From NCBI RefSeq assembly GCF_021738965.1, contig NZ_JAKKOQ010000007.1, positions 61,620 through 125,619 on the forward strand: a stretch of DNA of 64,000 nt. The letters are read 5' to 3'. The DNA comes from Gordonia zhenghanii (GTDB lineage Bacteria; Actinomycetota; Actinomycetes; Mycobacteriales; Mycobacteriaceae). This document shows, one piece after another, positions 1 to 7,774 of this stretch. Every line of letters starts with the position of its first letter. The first letter of the stretch is position 1. The notes below the pieces were generated by a model, which did not search any database, was not told where the DNA came from, and worked only from the letters and a program-made list of their open reading frames with translations. The position numbers were made by a program, and so were the translations under genes.

Positions 1-1123
1 CCGCTGCGACCGCGCAATACACGAGCACCATCGTGTCCCGTGCGCCGACGGCAGCTGTCACCGTCGCAGCGGCGACGATCCACACACCGACGCCTGCGAG
101 CAGCCCGGTCAGGTACGACGCTGCCGCCGCCGTCGTCCTGGACAGTGTCGCGAGGTCGCCGAGCGCGAGGTCGGCGAGAGATCCGAGAGGATCGACCGGA
201 ACCGGGCCGAGGGCGTCGACACCGTCGACGACGGACCGGTGCGCCGTCGGATCTGCGGTCGGCGGCGCCGCGACCGGGACCGGAGGCAGCGGGAGACGGG
301 CCAGGGCGATCGCGAGTCGTCCGGCCAGCGGTAGTGCGAGGACGCCGATCGCGGTGGACGTCGCCGCGATCGACAGGGTCGGAGCCGACCACATCGACGC
401 GAGGCCGCCGGTGATCGCGGCTCCGACGCCGGTCGTCGCGATCGCGGTGTGGACGGCGGGCGCGGTGCCGGTCCCGCGGTGTCCGATCACGGCGAGCGTG
501 GCCGCGGCGACTCCGGCGACCGCGATCGAGGCGGGCGCGCTGTCGCCGCCCGCCGACACTCCGGCCGCGGCCCCGAACACGCACGCCGCGATCGACAACG
601 TCGCGCACAGTCGTGGGTCCACGCTCAACCTGCAAGCTGTCAACGCTGCACCGATGCAGACGACGGCCGCGACGCCGGTGAACAGCAGGGGAGCGAGCAC
701 ATCGCCCGAGGTCGCCGCGACGACCGACGACGCCGCAGACACCACGGTCGCCAGCAGGACGCATGCGTACGCGGCCCAGCGTGCCGAGTCGGCTGTCCAC
801 TCGCTCCGGGACTCCCGCGTCAACGCCGCGACGCCTGCGGCGACGTCGTCGACCATCGCGCCGGGTGCGTCCGGGGAGTCGTCGGTCAGGACGAGGAGGT
901 CGCCGTCGTGCACGTCGGCGTCCTGCAGCGTCCCGGTGATCGGGAGGGGCGGACCACCGATCTGAGCCAGCGTCCAGCACTGTCCGGTACCGCCCTCGAC
1001 GTGCAAGAGAGCGCGTATGTCCGGGATCAGTGCTGCCAGTGGAACATCCGCAGGCGCGGCCACGTCGATTTGTGTGCGTCCCCCGACCACCGAGATCCGA
1101 ACAGATCCAGTCACAACGGTCAT
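1..1123 (-). CDS. eccD: EccD, type VII secretion (ESX-4-like) integral membrane protein, 3'-truncated by window edge
   Basis: Reading the minus strand from ATG at 1123 gives an uninterrupted frame that leaves the window at base 1. It starts MTVVTGSVRISVVGGRTQ and shows a ubiquitin-like (YukD-type) N-terminal domain of about 95 residues with the segment PITGTLQDADVHDGDLLVL. Several Ala/Val-rich hydrophobic helices follow (for example AAYACVLLATVVSAASSVVA). This is the EccD architecture: a soluble ubiquitin-like domain and then about 11 membrane segments that form the channel of the ESX core complex. A strong GGGGGAGGG ribosome site precedes the start. Divergent pairing with eccC matches the M. 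tuberculosis eccD4/eccC4 arrangement, but here about 11.5 kb separates the two genes. The C-terminal half lies outside the window. Confidence 0.85.
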   Translation of the reverse strand, partial: MTVVTGSVRISVVGGRTQIDVAAPADVPLAALIPDIRALLHVEGGTGQCWTLAQIGGPPLPITGTLQDADVHDGDLLVLTDDSPDAPGAMVDDVAAGVAALTRESRSEWTADSARWAAYACVLLATVVSAASSVVAATSGDVLAPLLFTGVAAVVCIGAALTACRLSVDPRLCATLSIAACVFGAAAGVSAGGDSAPASIAVAGVAAATLAVIGHRGTGTAPAVHTAIATTGVGAAITGGLASMWSAPTLSIAATSTAIGVLALPLAGRLAIALARLPLPPVPVAAPPTADPTAHRSVVDGVDALGPVPVDPLGSLADLALGDLATLSRTTAAAASYLTGLLAGVGVWIVAAATVTAAVGARDTMVLVYCAVAA

Positions 1124-1261
1124 TTCGCAAACCCTCCCCCGAGGTTCGGTGTACAACCAGTGCATCGCTGCGAGGCGATGGCGTCGAGATAATCACGTTC
1201 GGCGTCGCGCGGTGGGGGATTCGGGGGAATCGTGAACACTAAGGGTATTTCGACCGCACCG
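1013..1261. repeat. Left copy of eccD-start/intergenic/eccC-start direct repeat
   Basis: This stretch matches 12547-12795 without gaps at a constant offset of 11534 bases and roughly nine identical bases in ten. It covers the first codons of eccD (minus), the divergent intergenic region and the first codons of eccC (plus; GTG at 1232, reading MNTKGISTAPTW versus MNTDGISAAPTW in the intact gene). After about 1261 the eccC similarity is lost, so the left copy keeps an intact eccD start and only a stub of eccC. It marks the left junction of the accessory island. Confidence 0.85.
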
Positions 1262-1770
1262 ACGTGGTCGCCGAGTCGACCGCGGCGGTCGGATCGAAGC
1301 GGCCAAAGCGGCGGTGCGCACACGGTGTACTTCGTTCGTCGAATCAGTACGTGGTGCAGGAGCTCGCGAACGTTGGGCCGATCTGTCGATGATCGACCGA
1401 TCCGGGTGCTCGTTTCGTCGACCACGATGTCGAGCATCGGACGCGGCCGGAAGACTTACAGCGACGGCGACGGTATTGCCATCAACTGGAAGTAGTCTGC
1501 GGTCAGCTATCGTCGCCCGCCTCGGGCGGGTAGTAAATGGCGAACGAACTTGAATCCGACTAGTGCTGGCGGCTGATGTGATCGCGAACGTCAGGACGCG
1601 CATAGTGCTTCTTGTCGAGTTGGTAAGGCAGGCAGGTCATACCACAGCTCGCAGCATGTCGACCGTCACGTTGATGCTCTACGTGCCGTGACTGCCATTC
1701 GGTCGGTGAACCTGCATTGCCGTCAAACTATAGGTTCAACAGCTTTGCCCTTTTGACGGCCACTTGATTC
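1262..1770. other. Gene-free stretch after the truncated eccC stub
   Basis: About 500 bases without a convincing coding frame on either strand. Short open frames on both strands lack ribosome sites and typical residue composition. It begins where the eccC 5' copy loses similarity and may be decayed eccC sequence or island flank. Confidence 0.5.
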
Positions 1771-1773
1771 TGC

Positions 1774-2112
1774 TCACTTCTGGGGCTGTCGCTCGCTGCT
1801 TCCGATCCGGAACCAACGGTAGAACACGCCGCAGATGGCGAGCAGCGCAATCATTACGGCAGCGGTCTCGAAACCGGGGTGGGCTCCTCGCCGCGCCCAA
1901 ACGAGTAATACCAGGGCGACGAACAGGACTGCCGCCCAGGCCCACCGCTCCATGGAGGCAAGCGGACGTGCCCTCGTGACGCCGATGACAACACCGATGA
2001 GGACGAGTGTGGTCACGCTCGCGAGCAAGTGCGCGAGAGCTCCCACTGCGAGCACCACGATCACGATGGCGACTGGGATGGTTGAGGCTCCGCCCCGGAG
2101 GAATGTCGTCAT
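1774..2112 (-). CDS. Small hypothetical membrane protein
   Basis: A 112-residue protein with three or four hydrophobic helices: about residues 12-30, 32-48, 54-75 and 80-98 (for example VAIVIVVLAVGALAHLLASV and WAAVLFVALVLLVW), with a basic tail. I do not recognise a family. Its ATG overlaps the TGA of the upstream minus-strand gene in an ATGA junction (2109-2112), so it was the second gene of an operon whose first gene is now split by the IS630 element. Expression may therefore be altered. Coding status is inferred from the helices and the overlap. Confidence 0.6.
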   Translation of the reverse strand: MTTFLRGGASTIPVAIVIVVLAVGALAHLLASVTTLVLIGVVIGVTRARPLASMERWAWAAVLFVALVLLVWARRGAHPGFETAAVMIALLAICGVFYRWFRIGSSERQPQK

Positions 2113-2165
2113 TCTTGTGGCACCTCGCCCGGCTCATCCCGTCCGTCAGCTGGCCAGTGTTCGAC

Positions 2166-3286
2166 TAGTGTCGCGTGTCGTTAATTAGTTTATGGTTGCT
2201 GGGTTGAGATAATTAGCTATGGCGAATTCTCCGGCCCCTGCTTTGGAACTGCGCGATGGTGATGCGGACGAACTTGATCGACTCGTGAGGTCGACGTCGG
2301 CGGGGCTGGCGCGCCGGGCGCGGATCGTTTGCCTTGCTGCCGACGGGATGGCCAACATACGGATCAGTGAGGTCGTCGGGACGTCGGTACCGACCGTGCT
2401 CAAGTGGCGTGAGCGGTATCTTCATGACGGCCTCGACGGGCTCCTTGATGCCGAACGTCCTGGTCGACCACGGTATCTCGATCACGCCGAGGTCGTCTCG
2501 GCGACGTTGATGGCGCCGCCGAAGAAGTACGGAGTAACTCACTGGTCCTCGCGGTTGTTGGCTGGGCACCTCGGAGTCGGGAACGCCACGGTCGCGCGGG
2601 CGTGGCGCGAGTACGGCGTGCAGCCGTGGCGTTCTGGAACGTTCAAGTTCTCCACCGACCCGCAGCTCGTTGCCAAGGTCACCGATGTCGTCGGCCTGTA
2701 TCTGGAGCCGCCAGAAAACGCGATCGTGTTGTGCGTGGACGAGAAGTCCCAGATCCAGGCGTTGGATCGGACCGCGCCGATGCTCCCGATGCAGCCCGGG
2801 CAGATCGAACGCCGCACCCATGACTACAAGCGGCACGGCACCACGACACTGTTCGCAGCCTTGGAGGTCGCGACCGGGCAGGTGACTGCGGCGGTCACAC
2901 CGCGGCATCGCCACCAGGAGTTCTTGTCGTTTCTGAGGCAGATTGACCGCATCTACGGCGACCAGGAATTACACCTGGTGATGGATAACTACGCCACCCA
3001 CAAGAAGGCCGAAGTCCGAGCCTGGCTCGACGAGCACCCGAACATACACGTCCACTTCACCCCGACCTCCGGGTCGTGGCTCAACCTCGTTGAGGTCTGG
3101 TTCGGCATCATCGACCGCCAAGCGATCCGGCGTGGTGTGTTCACTTCAGTCAAGGACCTCAACGCCAAGATCCGAGCCTTCATCAACGGCTGGAACGACC
3201 GCAAACACCCCTTCGTGTGGACTAAAACCACCGACGAGATACTGAAGAAAGCTCAACCGAAAACTAATTAACGACACGCGACACTA
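2166..3286 (+). mobile_element. IS630-family insertion sequence with perfect 26-bp terminal inverted repeats
   Basis: The ends 2166-2191 and 3261-3286 are perfect inverted repeats of 26 bases (TAGTGTCGCG...TTAGTTT). Each outer end is a TA, the target dinucleotide that IS630/Tc1-mariner elements duplicate. The element is about 1.12 kb, carries one transposase gene whose stop codon lies inside the right repeat, and interrupts a small minus-strand gene. Intact ends and an intact transposase suggest a recent insertion. Confidence 0.92.
2219..3271 (+). CDS. IS630-family DDE transposase
   Basis: A 350-residue protein. The N-terminal helix-turn-helix region (about 1-90) includes LARRARIVCLAADGMANIRI and VGTSVPTVLKWRERYL. 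The C-terminal DDE catalytic domain shows the first Asp in IVLCVDEKSQIQ (about 180), the second in HLVMDNYATHKK (about 255) and the Glu in SGSWLNLVEVWFGII (about 295), all typical of IS630. The length is normal for a complete IS630 transposase and no frameshift is visible. ATG at 2219 is the natural start just inside the left repeat. It should cut and join at TA sites. Confidence 0.93.
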   Translation: MANSPAPALELRDGDADELDRLVRSTSAGLARRARIVCLAADGMANIRISEVVGTSVPTVLKWRERYLHDGLDGLLDAERPGRPRYLDHAEVVSATLMAPPKKYGVTHWSSRLLAGHLGVGNATVARAWREYGVQPWRSGTFKFSTDPQLVAKVTDVVGLYLEPPENAIVLCVDEKSQIQALDRTAPMLPMQPGQIERRTHDYKRHGTTTLFAALEVATGQVTAAVTPRHRHQEFLSFLRQIDRIYGDQELHLVMDNYATHKKAEVRAWLDEHPNIHVHFTPTSGSWLNLVEVWFGIIDRQAIRRGVFTSVKDLNAKIRAFINGWNDRKHPFVWTKTTDEILKKAQPKTN

Positions 3287-3540
3287 GGGGAGTGCCATAA
3301 CGCTCGTGGTCTGCGGCCTGCTCCCATTCTTCAGCGGTCAGGAGGTCAGGCCGTTTCTCGCGCAGATATTGCGACAAGAAGGTGTGGCCTTGCCATGCGA
3401 CAACTTGCAAGCCCTTCTCGGTGAAGTCTCCGAGGTCCGCGATCACGTCGGCGACAGTGACGGTTGGGCCGGTAGCTGCCCCGCTCGACGTCGTCGCGCC
3501 GCCGACCAGTGCGAGTGCGAGGAGGCTCCAGGATGCGATC

Positions 3541-3987
3541 TCAAGCTAATCCAGACAGAAGTTTGCGGGCTGATTCCAGCAGTTCGGGGTCCTGCGCCTG
3601 TCCCGCAGGGGATCCGAATTGCACTTCAGCGGAATCTGCGCGGAGCGTCCACACTTCGGGATCGTTGTGTTTCATGACTATAAATGCATACTCCCCGACC
3701 TCGGCGCAAAACTGAGGCTCAACCGGTGTTACAGAAAAAATCGGAGATCGATAGGCATTCGCTTCGTCCTCCATCTGTGATTCTGTGGACTTTGAATTCT
3801 GAAGACTGACTCTTACCCACGAGTCGAACGTCTTCTGCCCTTTCGTCCAAATCTTCGCATAGATTGCTGCGTCGGGATCCGGGTCGATAGAAACGATCAG
3901 GCCATCGACGAGACTACTTGGGAGGACTTTCCTGAGGTGATCTTCGGAGAGTCTTCCTTCTTGGCTCGTTGATGAATTCAGCTGCAC
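3541..3987 (-). CDS. Hypothetical protein in accessory island
   Basis: A 148-residue soluble protein starting at GTG 3987 with a good GGAGG six bases upstream. It contains GLIVSIDPDPDAAIYAKIWT and FCAEVGEYAFIVMKHNDPEVW, which suggests a beta-rich fold, but I cannot assign a family. It lies directly upstream of the IS-split gene on the same strand; its TGA (3543-3541) sits in the sequence TTGAG that may also have been the start of the split gene. Base composition here is less GC-rich than the housekeeping genes, in keeping with acquired DNA. Confidence 0.6.
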   Translation of the reverse strand: MQLNSSTSQEGRLSEDHLRKVLPSSLVDGLIVSIDPDPDAAIYAKIWTKGQKTFDSWVRVSLQNSKSTESQMEDEANAYRSPIFSVTPVEPQFCAEVGEYAFIVMKHNDPEVWTLRADSAEVQFGSPAGQAQDPELLESARKLLSGLA

Positions 3988-4026
3988 GGTTGACCTCCAA
4001 GAACCGGGACTCTACCGCCTACGTTC

Positions 4027-4425
4027 CTATGGCGAGATGACTTCGAAGCTCTCAGTGAGTTTGGTCCAGAAACTACCATCGCCGCCCTTGAATAATGTGC
4101 ACGAGTGGCTCGTCGTGGTTTTCCTCAAGTTTGAGGCGACATCGACGGTGTAGACCCAGTACGTGGCGCTCGGAGAGTTCTTGTCGACGACTTCGCCACT
4201 GTCCGTCCAGTTCATGAAATCGACCCGATCCGATGGCTCATAGAGTGGCCGAATCAAGACAGTGCACTCGCATACGGCGATCGCGTGACGGTCCAGCACG
4301 CCCTGCGTCGAAGTCGACGACGGTGCAGGACTGTCGTTGGGGCTCAGGGCCTTGCAGCGAGCGGTAGAGATGACGGCCAGCAGCAGGACGAATGTGTACG
4401 CGATTCTTCTGATGCGCTCCTTCAT
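4027..4425 (-). CDS. Putative lipoprotein, copy 1 of a duplicated pair
   Basis: A 132-residue protein with a basic N-terminus and hydrophobic segment (RRIAYTFVLLLAVIST) ending at Cys24. It is nearly identical over about 115 residues to the gene at 6829-7245, including VLDRHAIAV and SDRVDFMNWTDSGE. The processing site reads T-A-R-C, with Arg at -1, which is a poor lipobox; copy 2 has the good box I-A-S-C. Copy 1 may therefore be inefficiently lipidated. The C-terminal tail also differs (TESFEVISP). Function unknown; a surface or periplasmic location is inferred from the signal. Confidence 0.7.
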   Translation of the reverse strand: MKERIRRIAYTFVLLLAVISTARCKALSPNDSPAPSSTSTQGVLDRHAIAVCECTVLIRPLYEPSDRVDFMNWTDSGEVVDKNSPSATYWVYTVDVASNLRKTTTSHSCTLFKGGDGSFWTKLTESFEVISP

Positions 4426-4698
4426 ATGTCCCGTCTGTCCGCAGAAATTAGTCTACCCGGGCATTGAACTTGGTCGACGCAGAGTCGCCCTTTTCGAGAC
4501 GATCCACCGCGACTCTATCGACTGCGGCGAACATTGGTATGTCAGTGACACTGGCCCTGTAATGAATGCTCCATTTGCCAGGGCCGCAATCTGTATCGTT
4601 CGAGTCGGCAACAATTGTGAGGACACGCCTGCGGCCCGCGCATGGTCAGATCTTCCTGGAGAGAGAAGCCACCGCGGTCCGCCACGGTGATTGCTTAT

Positions 4699-5121
4699 TC
4701 ATCTCTCGAACTCCTCGTCGTACTGGTCGATCGTTGCCGGCCCAGGCGGAAGGTCTCCGGCGACCTTCCATCGGATTTCGCTCAGGCCGACCGGGTGTTC
4801 GTAGCCTGGCTCTAATATTTCTGTGTGGATTAGATGGAGAGTAAATTCTTCCGGGCTTCCCGAGTACTCGCCGTCGTAGTTTCCTTTCCTGACGTCGTAT
4901 CGCAGCCCCTGTGTGGTCGCCGCATTTCCTCCTGCGGCGAAGTTCTTAAATACTACGTACAACTCTGTGTCCGTGTTGTTTGCCCGAAGGATTTGTAGGT
5001 CTTGTCGATCAATGGAGCGTAGAATACGAACAACCTGTCGGGCAATACTAGTCCATTGTATGTCACTGAGGTCGCTTGTAGGTTGGAGGTCGCGGCTATC
5101 ATGCTTGTGCTTTTCCATCAT
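4699..5121 (-). CDS. Hypothetical protein, acidic, island operon
   Basis: About 140 residues from ATG 5121, which overlaps the stop of the upstream 63-residue gene as TGATG; AGGAGG lies 10 bases upstream. The sequence is polar and acidic and ends DQYDEEFER, with a beta-rich centre (ELYVVFKNFAAGG, RYDVRKGNYDGEYSG). No signal peptide or membrane helix. No family recognised. Overlap with the preceding lipoprotein-like gene implies co-transcription and probably linked function. Confidence 0.6.
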   Translation of the reverse strand: MMEKHKHDSRDLQPTSDLSDIQWTSIARQVVRILRSIDRQDLQILRANNTDTELYVVFKNFAAGGNAATTQGLRYDVRKGNYDGEYSGSPEEFTLHLIHTEILEPGYEHPVGLSEIRWKVAGDLPPGPATIDQYDEEFER

Positions 5122-5312
5122 CAATTCCGCCCCTCCTCACGGCGCGCCGTTGATGCTTCGGATTTGATCTGAATTGTCGACCCGAGGATATCATCCACGA
5201 TTCCCCGGATGGCGTTTTCGGGAGTGCATTTGCCTTCCTCGCTGCCGCACCCATCGAGGACGAAGATAGCCAGTAGTGTCGCGCCAAGTGAGCGGGTCAG
5301 CAGTACAGCCAA
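5121..5312 (-). CDS. Small putative lipoprotein
   Basis: A 63-residue protein with a short hydrophobic signal (LGATLLAIFVLDGC) and a lipobox-like L-D-G-C at Cys22, then a polar tail with one more Cys. It starts at TTG 5312, overlaps the end of the upstream frame and shares a TGATG junction with the next gene. Lipid attachment is inferred from the motif; function unknown. The weak start codon lowers confidence. Confidence 0.5.
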   Translation of the reverse strand: MAVLLTRSLGATLLAIFVLDGCGSEEGKCTPENAIRGIVDDILGSTIQIKSEASTARREEGRN

Positions 5313-5603
5313 TGGATCGTCGGCCGGTTAGGATCGTTTACCTTTGTAAATCTCATCTTCGAGGTAGTCGTAGGCCCAGTTGCATCCGTGGAGACAGTTG
5401 CGTGAGCGGTAGATTCGGATACCTCAACGAAATCGACAGACCGTAATTCACCGAGGGCGATCAACTGGGCGCGAATGCTGCTGACCTTCGGCCGTTTAGC
5501 GTTGCAGAGCATTCGGCCAAGACGTCCCTCCCCGTCTGCCGCGGCGGCGATGGTGAGCCGAGCCGATTCTGAGACGTTTGCGTATAGTCGGTGATGTTTC
5601 CAC
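5297..5603 (-). pseudogene. Probable N-truncated fragment of a secreted-protein gene
   Basis: An open minus-strand frame runs from just after a TAG near 5603 to TGA at 5297. It reads LYANVSESARLTIAAAADGE and then MLCNAKRPKVSSIRAQLIAL, ending RPTIHWLYC. The internal ATG at 5512 would give 71 residues, but coding-like sequence continues upstream without a good start or signal peptide, so I read it as a gene that lost its 5' end. The shape (helical N part, beta C part, terminal W-x-x-C) recalls small exported mycobacterial proteins, but I cannot name a family. Confidence 0.4.
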
Positions 5604-5732
5604 CTTGACCGCTAGGTGCGGGCGGGTCGCCATGTTATTCGGTCATCCCGCACGCTGCCGTGTCCCACATGATGGCGAATACCAAGAGCGCCCAAGGTGC
5701 GATTGACAGCGAGTCCGCCCTGTGTTCGGACA

Positions 5733-6188
5733 TTACAGACCCGCGACGGCGAGCGGGGTATCTATTTCCGTAATTGTGTAGCGGTCGTCGATTTCCTCGA
5801 CGACAAATACTCTCCGGAGCGACCCATTCACTCCGCCCACGGAAACATGGTGCTTACCGGCTGTGCGTTCAACCGCAATGTCGTGAACGTTCAACGCAGT
5901 GAAACGGTGTTTGTCCCGCTCCTCGTCCGTGTATCCATCAATCTCGGCTGCGCCGTACTTTTGTAATCGCTGGTCGAATTTCTCGGCAGACTTCACCGTT
6001 TGAAGTATCTGAGCCGAGTTGGTGAGATGCGGTATGCGATCGTATTTGGATTCGGCGACTGCGTTGAGAAACGATTGAACTGTCTCCCGGGTCCTGTCGT
6101 TGGTTTTGTGCCTTCTGGATCGGAGAAAACAGACCGCGACCAGCAGTGTGGGCCCCAGAATGGCGAGTCGTCGGGAGGGTGTCTGCAT
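5733..6188 (-). CDS. Hypothetical membrane-anchored protein
   Basis: 151 residues with one N-terminal membrane helix (RRLAILGPTLLVAVCFLR, about 6-23), then a soluble domain: helix (TRETVQSFLNAVAESKYDRI) and beta strands (HHVSVGGVNGSLRRVFVVEE, DRYTITEIDTPLAVAGL). This resembles NTF2-like extracytoplasmic domains of actinobacteria, but that is only a shape argument. GGAGG eight bases upstream supports ATG 6188. The soluble part is expected outside the membrane. Confidence 0.6.
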   Translation of the reverse strand: MQTPSRRLAILGPTLLVAVCFLRSRRHKTNDRTRETVQSFLNAVAESKYDRIPHLTNSAQILQTVKSAEKFDQRLQKYGAAEIDGYTDEERDKHRFTALNVHDIAVERTAGKHHVSVGGVNGSLRRVFVVEEIDDRYTITEIDTPLAVAGL

Positions 6189-6216
6189 ACGTCATACCTC
6201 CGAATATAAAGGGGGC

Positions 6217-6252
6217 GAGAGTCATCCCCAACCGGGAGCGGGGATGACTCTC
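6217..6252 (-). terminator. Perfect 13-bp hairpin, probable terminator
   Basis: Arms 6217-6229 and 6240-6252 are perfectly complementary (GAGAGTCATCCCC and its complement) with a 10-base loop. On the minus strand the hairpin follows the gene ending at 6381 and is followed by CCCCCTTTATATT, a weak U-tract. It also lies 29 bases upstream of the next start, so it could act as an attenuator. Confidence 0.6.
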
Positions 6253-6380
6253 TGTTTCGCGCGCCAGGGATTCAGTCGGGGGGACTAACTGTCCGGCGCA
6301 CTTGCTGCCGCACAGGAGAGTACGGACAGCCAGATTGTAATATAACAGACCCGCGATATGGCGCGTCCGCACTACTAGGG

Positions 6381-6764
6381 TCATTTCGATTCTTGAGGGG
6401 GTAAAATGCTACTTGTCAGGTCTGTAAAGTCGCCGGTCCAAGTGGCGTCACCGATTCTTAGGGTCGCGTCCGTGAGTGTTTTGGAGTCCGCATCGAATTG
6501 AAGCCTCACGCGCTCCCTGCTACCAGGGTTCAGGGTGGCGATTGACGCGCAGCCGGTGTCGGGATGGTCACTCTGCCCGACGTGTAATGAGGCGCTGATT
6601 GTGCGGCCCTCGAAAACGTCCTCTGACTTGTTTGAAATTGTGATCGTGAGGCACGTCTGATCGCTTCCGTTCTGGGACGTACCGTATCCCAGCGCGGATA
6701 CCCGTACGAACACCTCTTCAGCTAGGCGCTGTTCGCCGTGTACACTAACCGGACTATTGTTCAC
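6381..6764 (-). CDS. Hypothetical beta-rich protein
   Basis: 127 residues from GTG 6764, preceded by a clear AGGAGG eight bases upstream. Contains CLTITISNKSEDVFEGRTIS and RVRLQFDADSKTLTDATLRI, a pattern like immunoglobulin-fold or DUF4352-type secreted domains, but without a recognisable signal peptide. No family assigned. It stands alone between the second lipoprotein gene and a hairpin. Confidence 0.6.
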   Translation of the reverse strand: MNNSPVSVHGEQRLAEEVFVRVSALGYGTSQNGSDQTCLTITISNKSEDVFEGRTISASLHVGQSDHPDTGCASIATLNPGSRERVRLQFDADSKTLTDATLRIGDATWTGDFTDLTSSILPPQESK

Positions 6765-6828
6765 TGGTGAATCCTCCTAGGTTTCTGAGCATCCCGCCAT
6801 TAGAAGTGCATGGTCGCGGACCGTGGAT

Positions 6829-7245
6829 CTATCGCGTCGGACGTGCATGGTTTCCGCGCTCCGCCCCAGGTGCAATGAGTTCGGTCCAGAACCTACCTCC
6901 GCCGCCCTTGAACAGTGTGCACGAGTGGCTCGTCGTGGTTTTCCTCAAGTTTGAGGTGACATCGACGGTGTAGACCCAGTATGTGACACTCGGAGAGTTA
7001 TTGTCGAAGGCTTCGCCACTGTCCGTCCAGTTCATGAAATCGACCCGATCGGATGGCTCATAGAGTGGCCGAATCAAGACAGGGCACTCGCGTACGGCGA
7101 TCGCGTGACGGTCCAGCACGCCCTGCGTCGAAGTCGACGACGGTGCAGGAGTGTCGTTGGGGCTCAGGGCCTTGCAGCTAGCGATAGAGACGACGGCCAG
7201 CAGCAGGACGAATATGTACGCGATTCGTCTGATGCCCTCATTCAT
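6829..7245 (-). CDS. Putative lipoprotein, copy 2 of a duplicated pair
   Basis: 138 residues with signal RRIAYIFVLLLAVVSIASC and a canonical lipobox I-A-S-C (Cys24), so lipidation and surface attachment are likely. It is about 88 percent identical by eye to 4027-4425 through FKGGGGRFWTEL, then diverges into a basic tail (APGAERGNHARPTR) that looks like a frame-shifted or recombined end. ATG 7245 has GGAGGG upstream. Upstream of it lies a remnant resembling the 5' end of the IS-split gene, so the duplication covered more than this gene. Confidence 0.7.
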   Translation of the reverse strand: MNEGIRRIAYIFVLLLAVVSIASCKALSPNDTPAPSSTSTQGVLDRHAIAVRECPVLIRPLYEPSDRVDFMNWTDSGEAFDNNSPSVTYWVYTVDVTSNLRKTTTSHSCTLFKGGGGRFWTELIAPGAERGNHARPTR

Positions 7246-7357
7246 TTGTCCCTCCTATCCGTGGAACTCGCGCTTCAACGGGGTGCCTCGATTCTCCGGT
7301 CGCTGGCCCGCTCGACGTCGCTGCGACAACAAGTGCGAGCACCAGGTGAGGCCTCAA
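7238..7357 (-). pseudogene. 39-codon remnant related to the 5' end of the IS-split gene
   Basis: From TTG 7357 the frame reads LVLALVVAATSSGPATGES, like LLALALVGGATTSSGAATG of the split gene (DNA similarity 7300-7375 versus about 3476-3545). It then diverges and ends in a TGA overlapping the start of lipoprotein copy 2. It could be a tiny translated leader, but more likely is the rest of a duplicated and deleted gene. Confidence 0.4.
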
Positions 7358-7774
7358 GATGCGATTGGCGGCGAGTTCGCCAAGTTATGCGAACACAGTA
7401 GCTGGAGCGCCGCCGATTCTCATGGACAGCGAGGGCCTCGACTGGAACACGATCTAACCAAGCTGCACGCCAAGCACTCCGAGTGGTGTCCTCGAGCAGG
7501 TGCTGCCGCCCAATCTCTATGGGCGGGTGACTCGTTCGCCATCTCCGGGCGACTGCAGCTGGCAGCAAACGTCACGCCGCTGCCTGGTCGCTCAACTTTC
7601 TGGCGGTGGCCTGCGACGACACGTTTCGGTAACACTACCGGTTTGCGGGAGTGTTGCTGTGGGTGTGTAATGGCGCGCAGGAGCAAAAGCTCCGGATAGA
7701 CGGATCCACGACGTATGTCGCGGATTTGCGGGGAAGCGTTACAGACGCACATCACGAGAAACGGGGGACTCGTC
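7358..7774. other. Intergenic stretch upstream of the porin operon
   Basis: About 415 bases without a convincing gene. It must hold the promoter for the rightward porin operon, but I see no clear -35/-10 pair. Confidence 0.4.

Larger units (their letters stand above)
2109..3540 (-). pseudogene. Small putative secreted protein gene interrupted by the IS630 element
   Basis: Removing the IS and keeping one TA rejoins an open minus-strand frame. To the right of the IS it reads VTVADVIADLGDFTEKGLQV then LREKRPDLLTAEEWEQAADH. It crosses the insertion as ERYGTP-LVEHWPADGRDEP and stops at TGA 2111-2109, which overlaps the ATG of the next gene. Upstream lies a signal-peptide-like stretch (IASWSLLALALVGGATTSS, about 3476-3535) with no ATG, GTG or TTG in frame, so the start is uncertain; GTG at 3446 is an internal option. 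The product would be about 75-105 residues. No known family recognised. The exact restoration of frame is strong evidence that the gene was intact before insertion. Confidence 0.75.

Noticed and set aside
33..965. 310-codon plus-strand frame
   Set aside because: Antisense to eccD; low-complexity Ala/Arg/Thr composition typical of a shadow frame, no ribosome site.
5938..6384. 148-codon minus-strand frame
   Set aside because: Overlaps the better supported 5733-6188 gene in another frame and spans a terminator-like hairpin.
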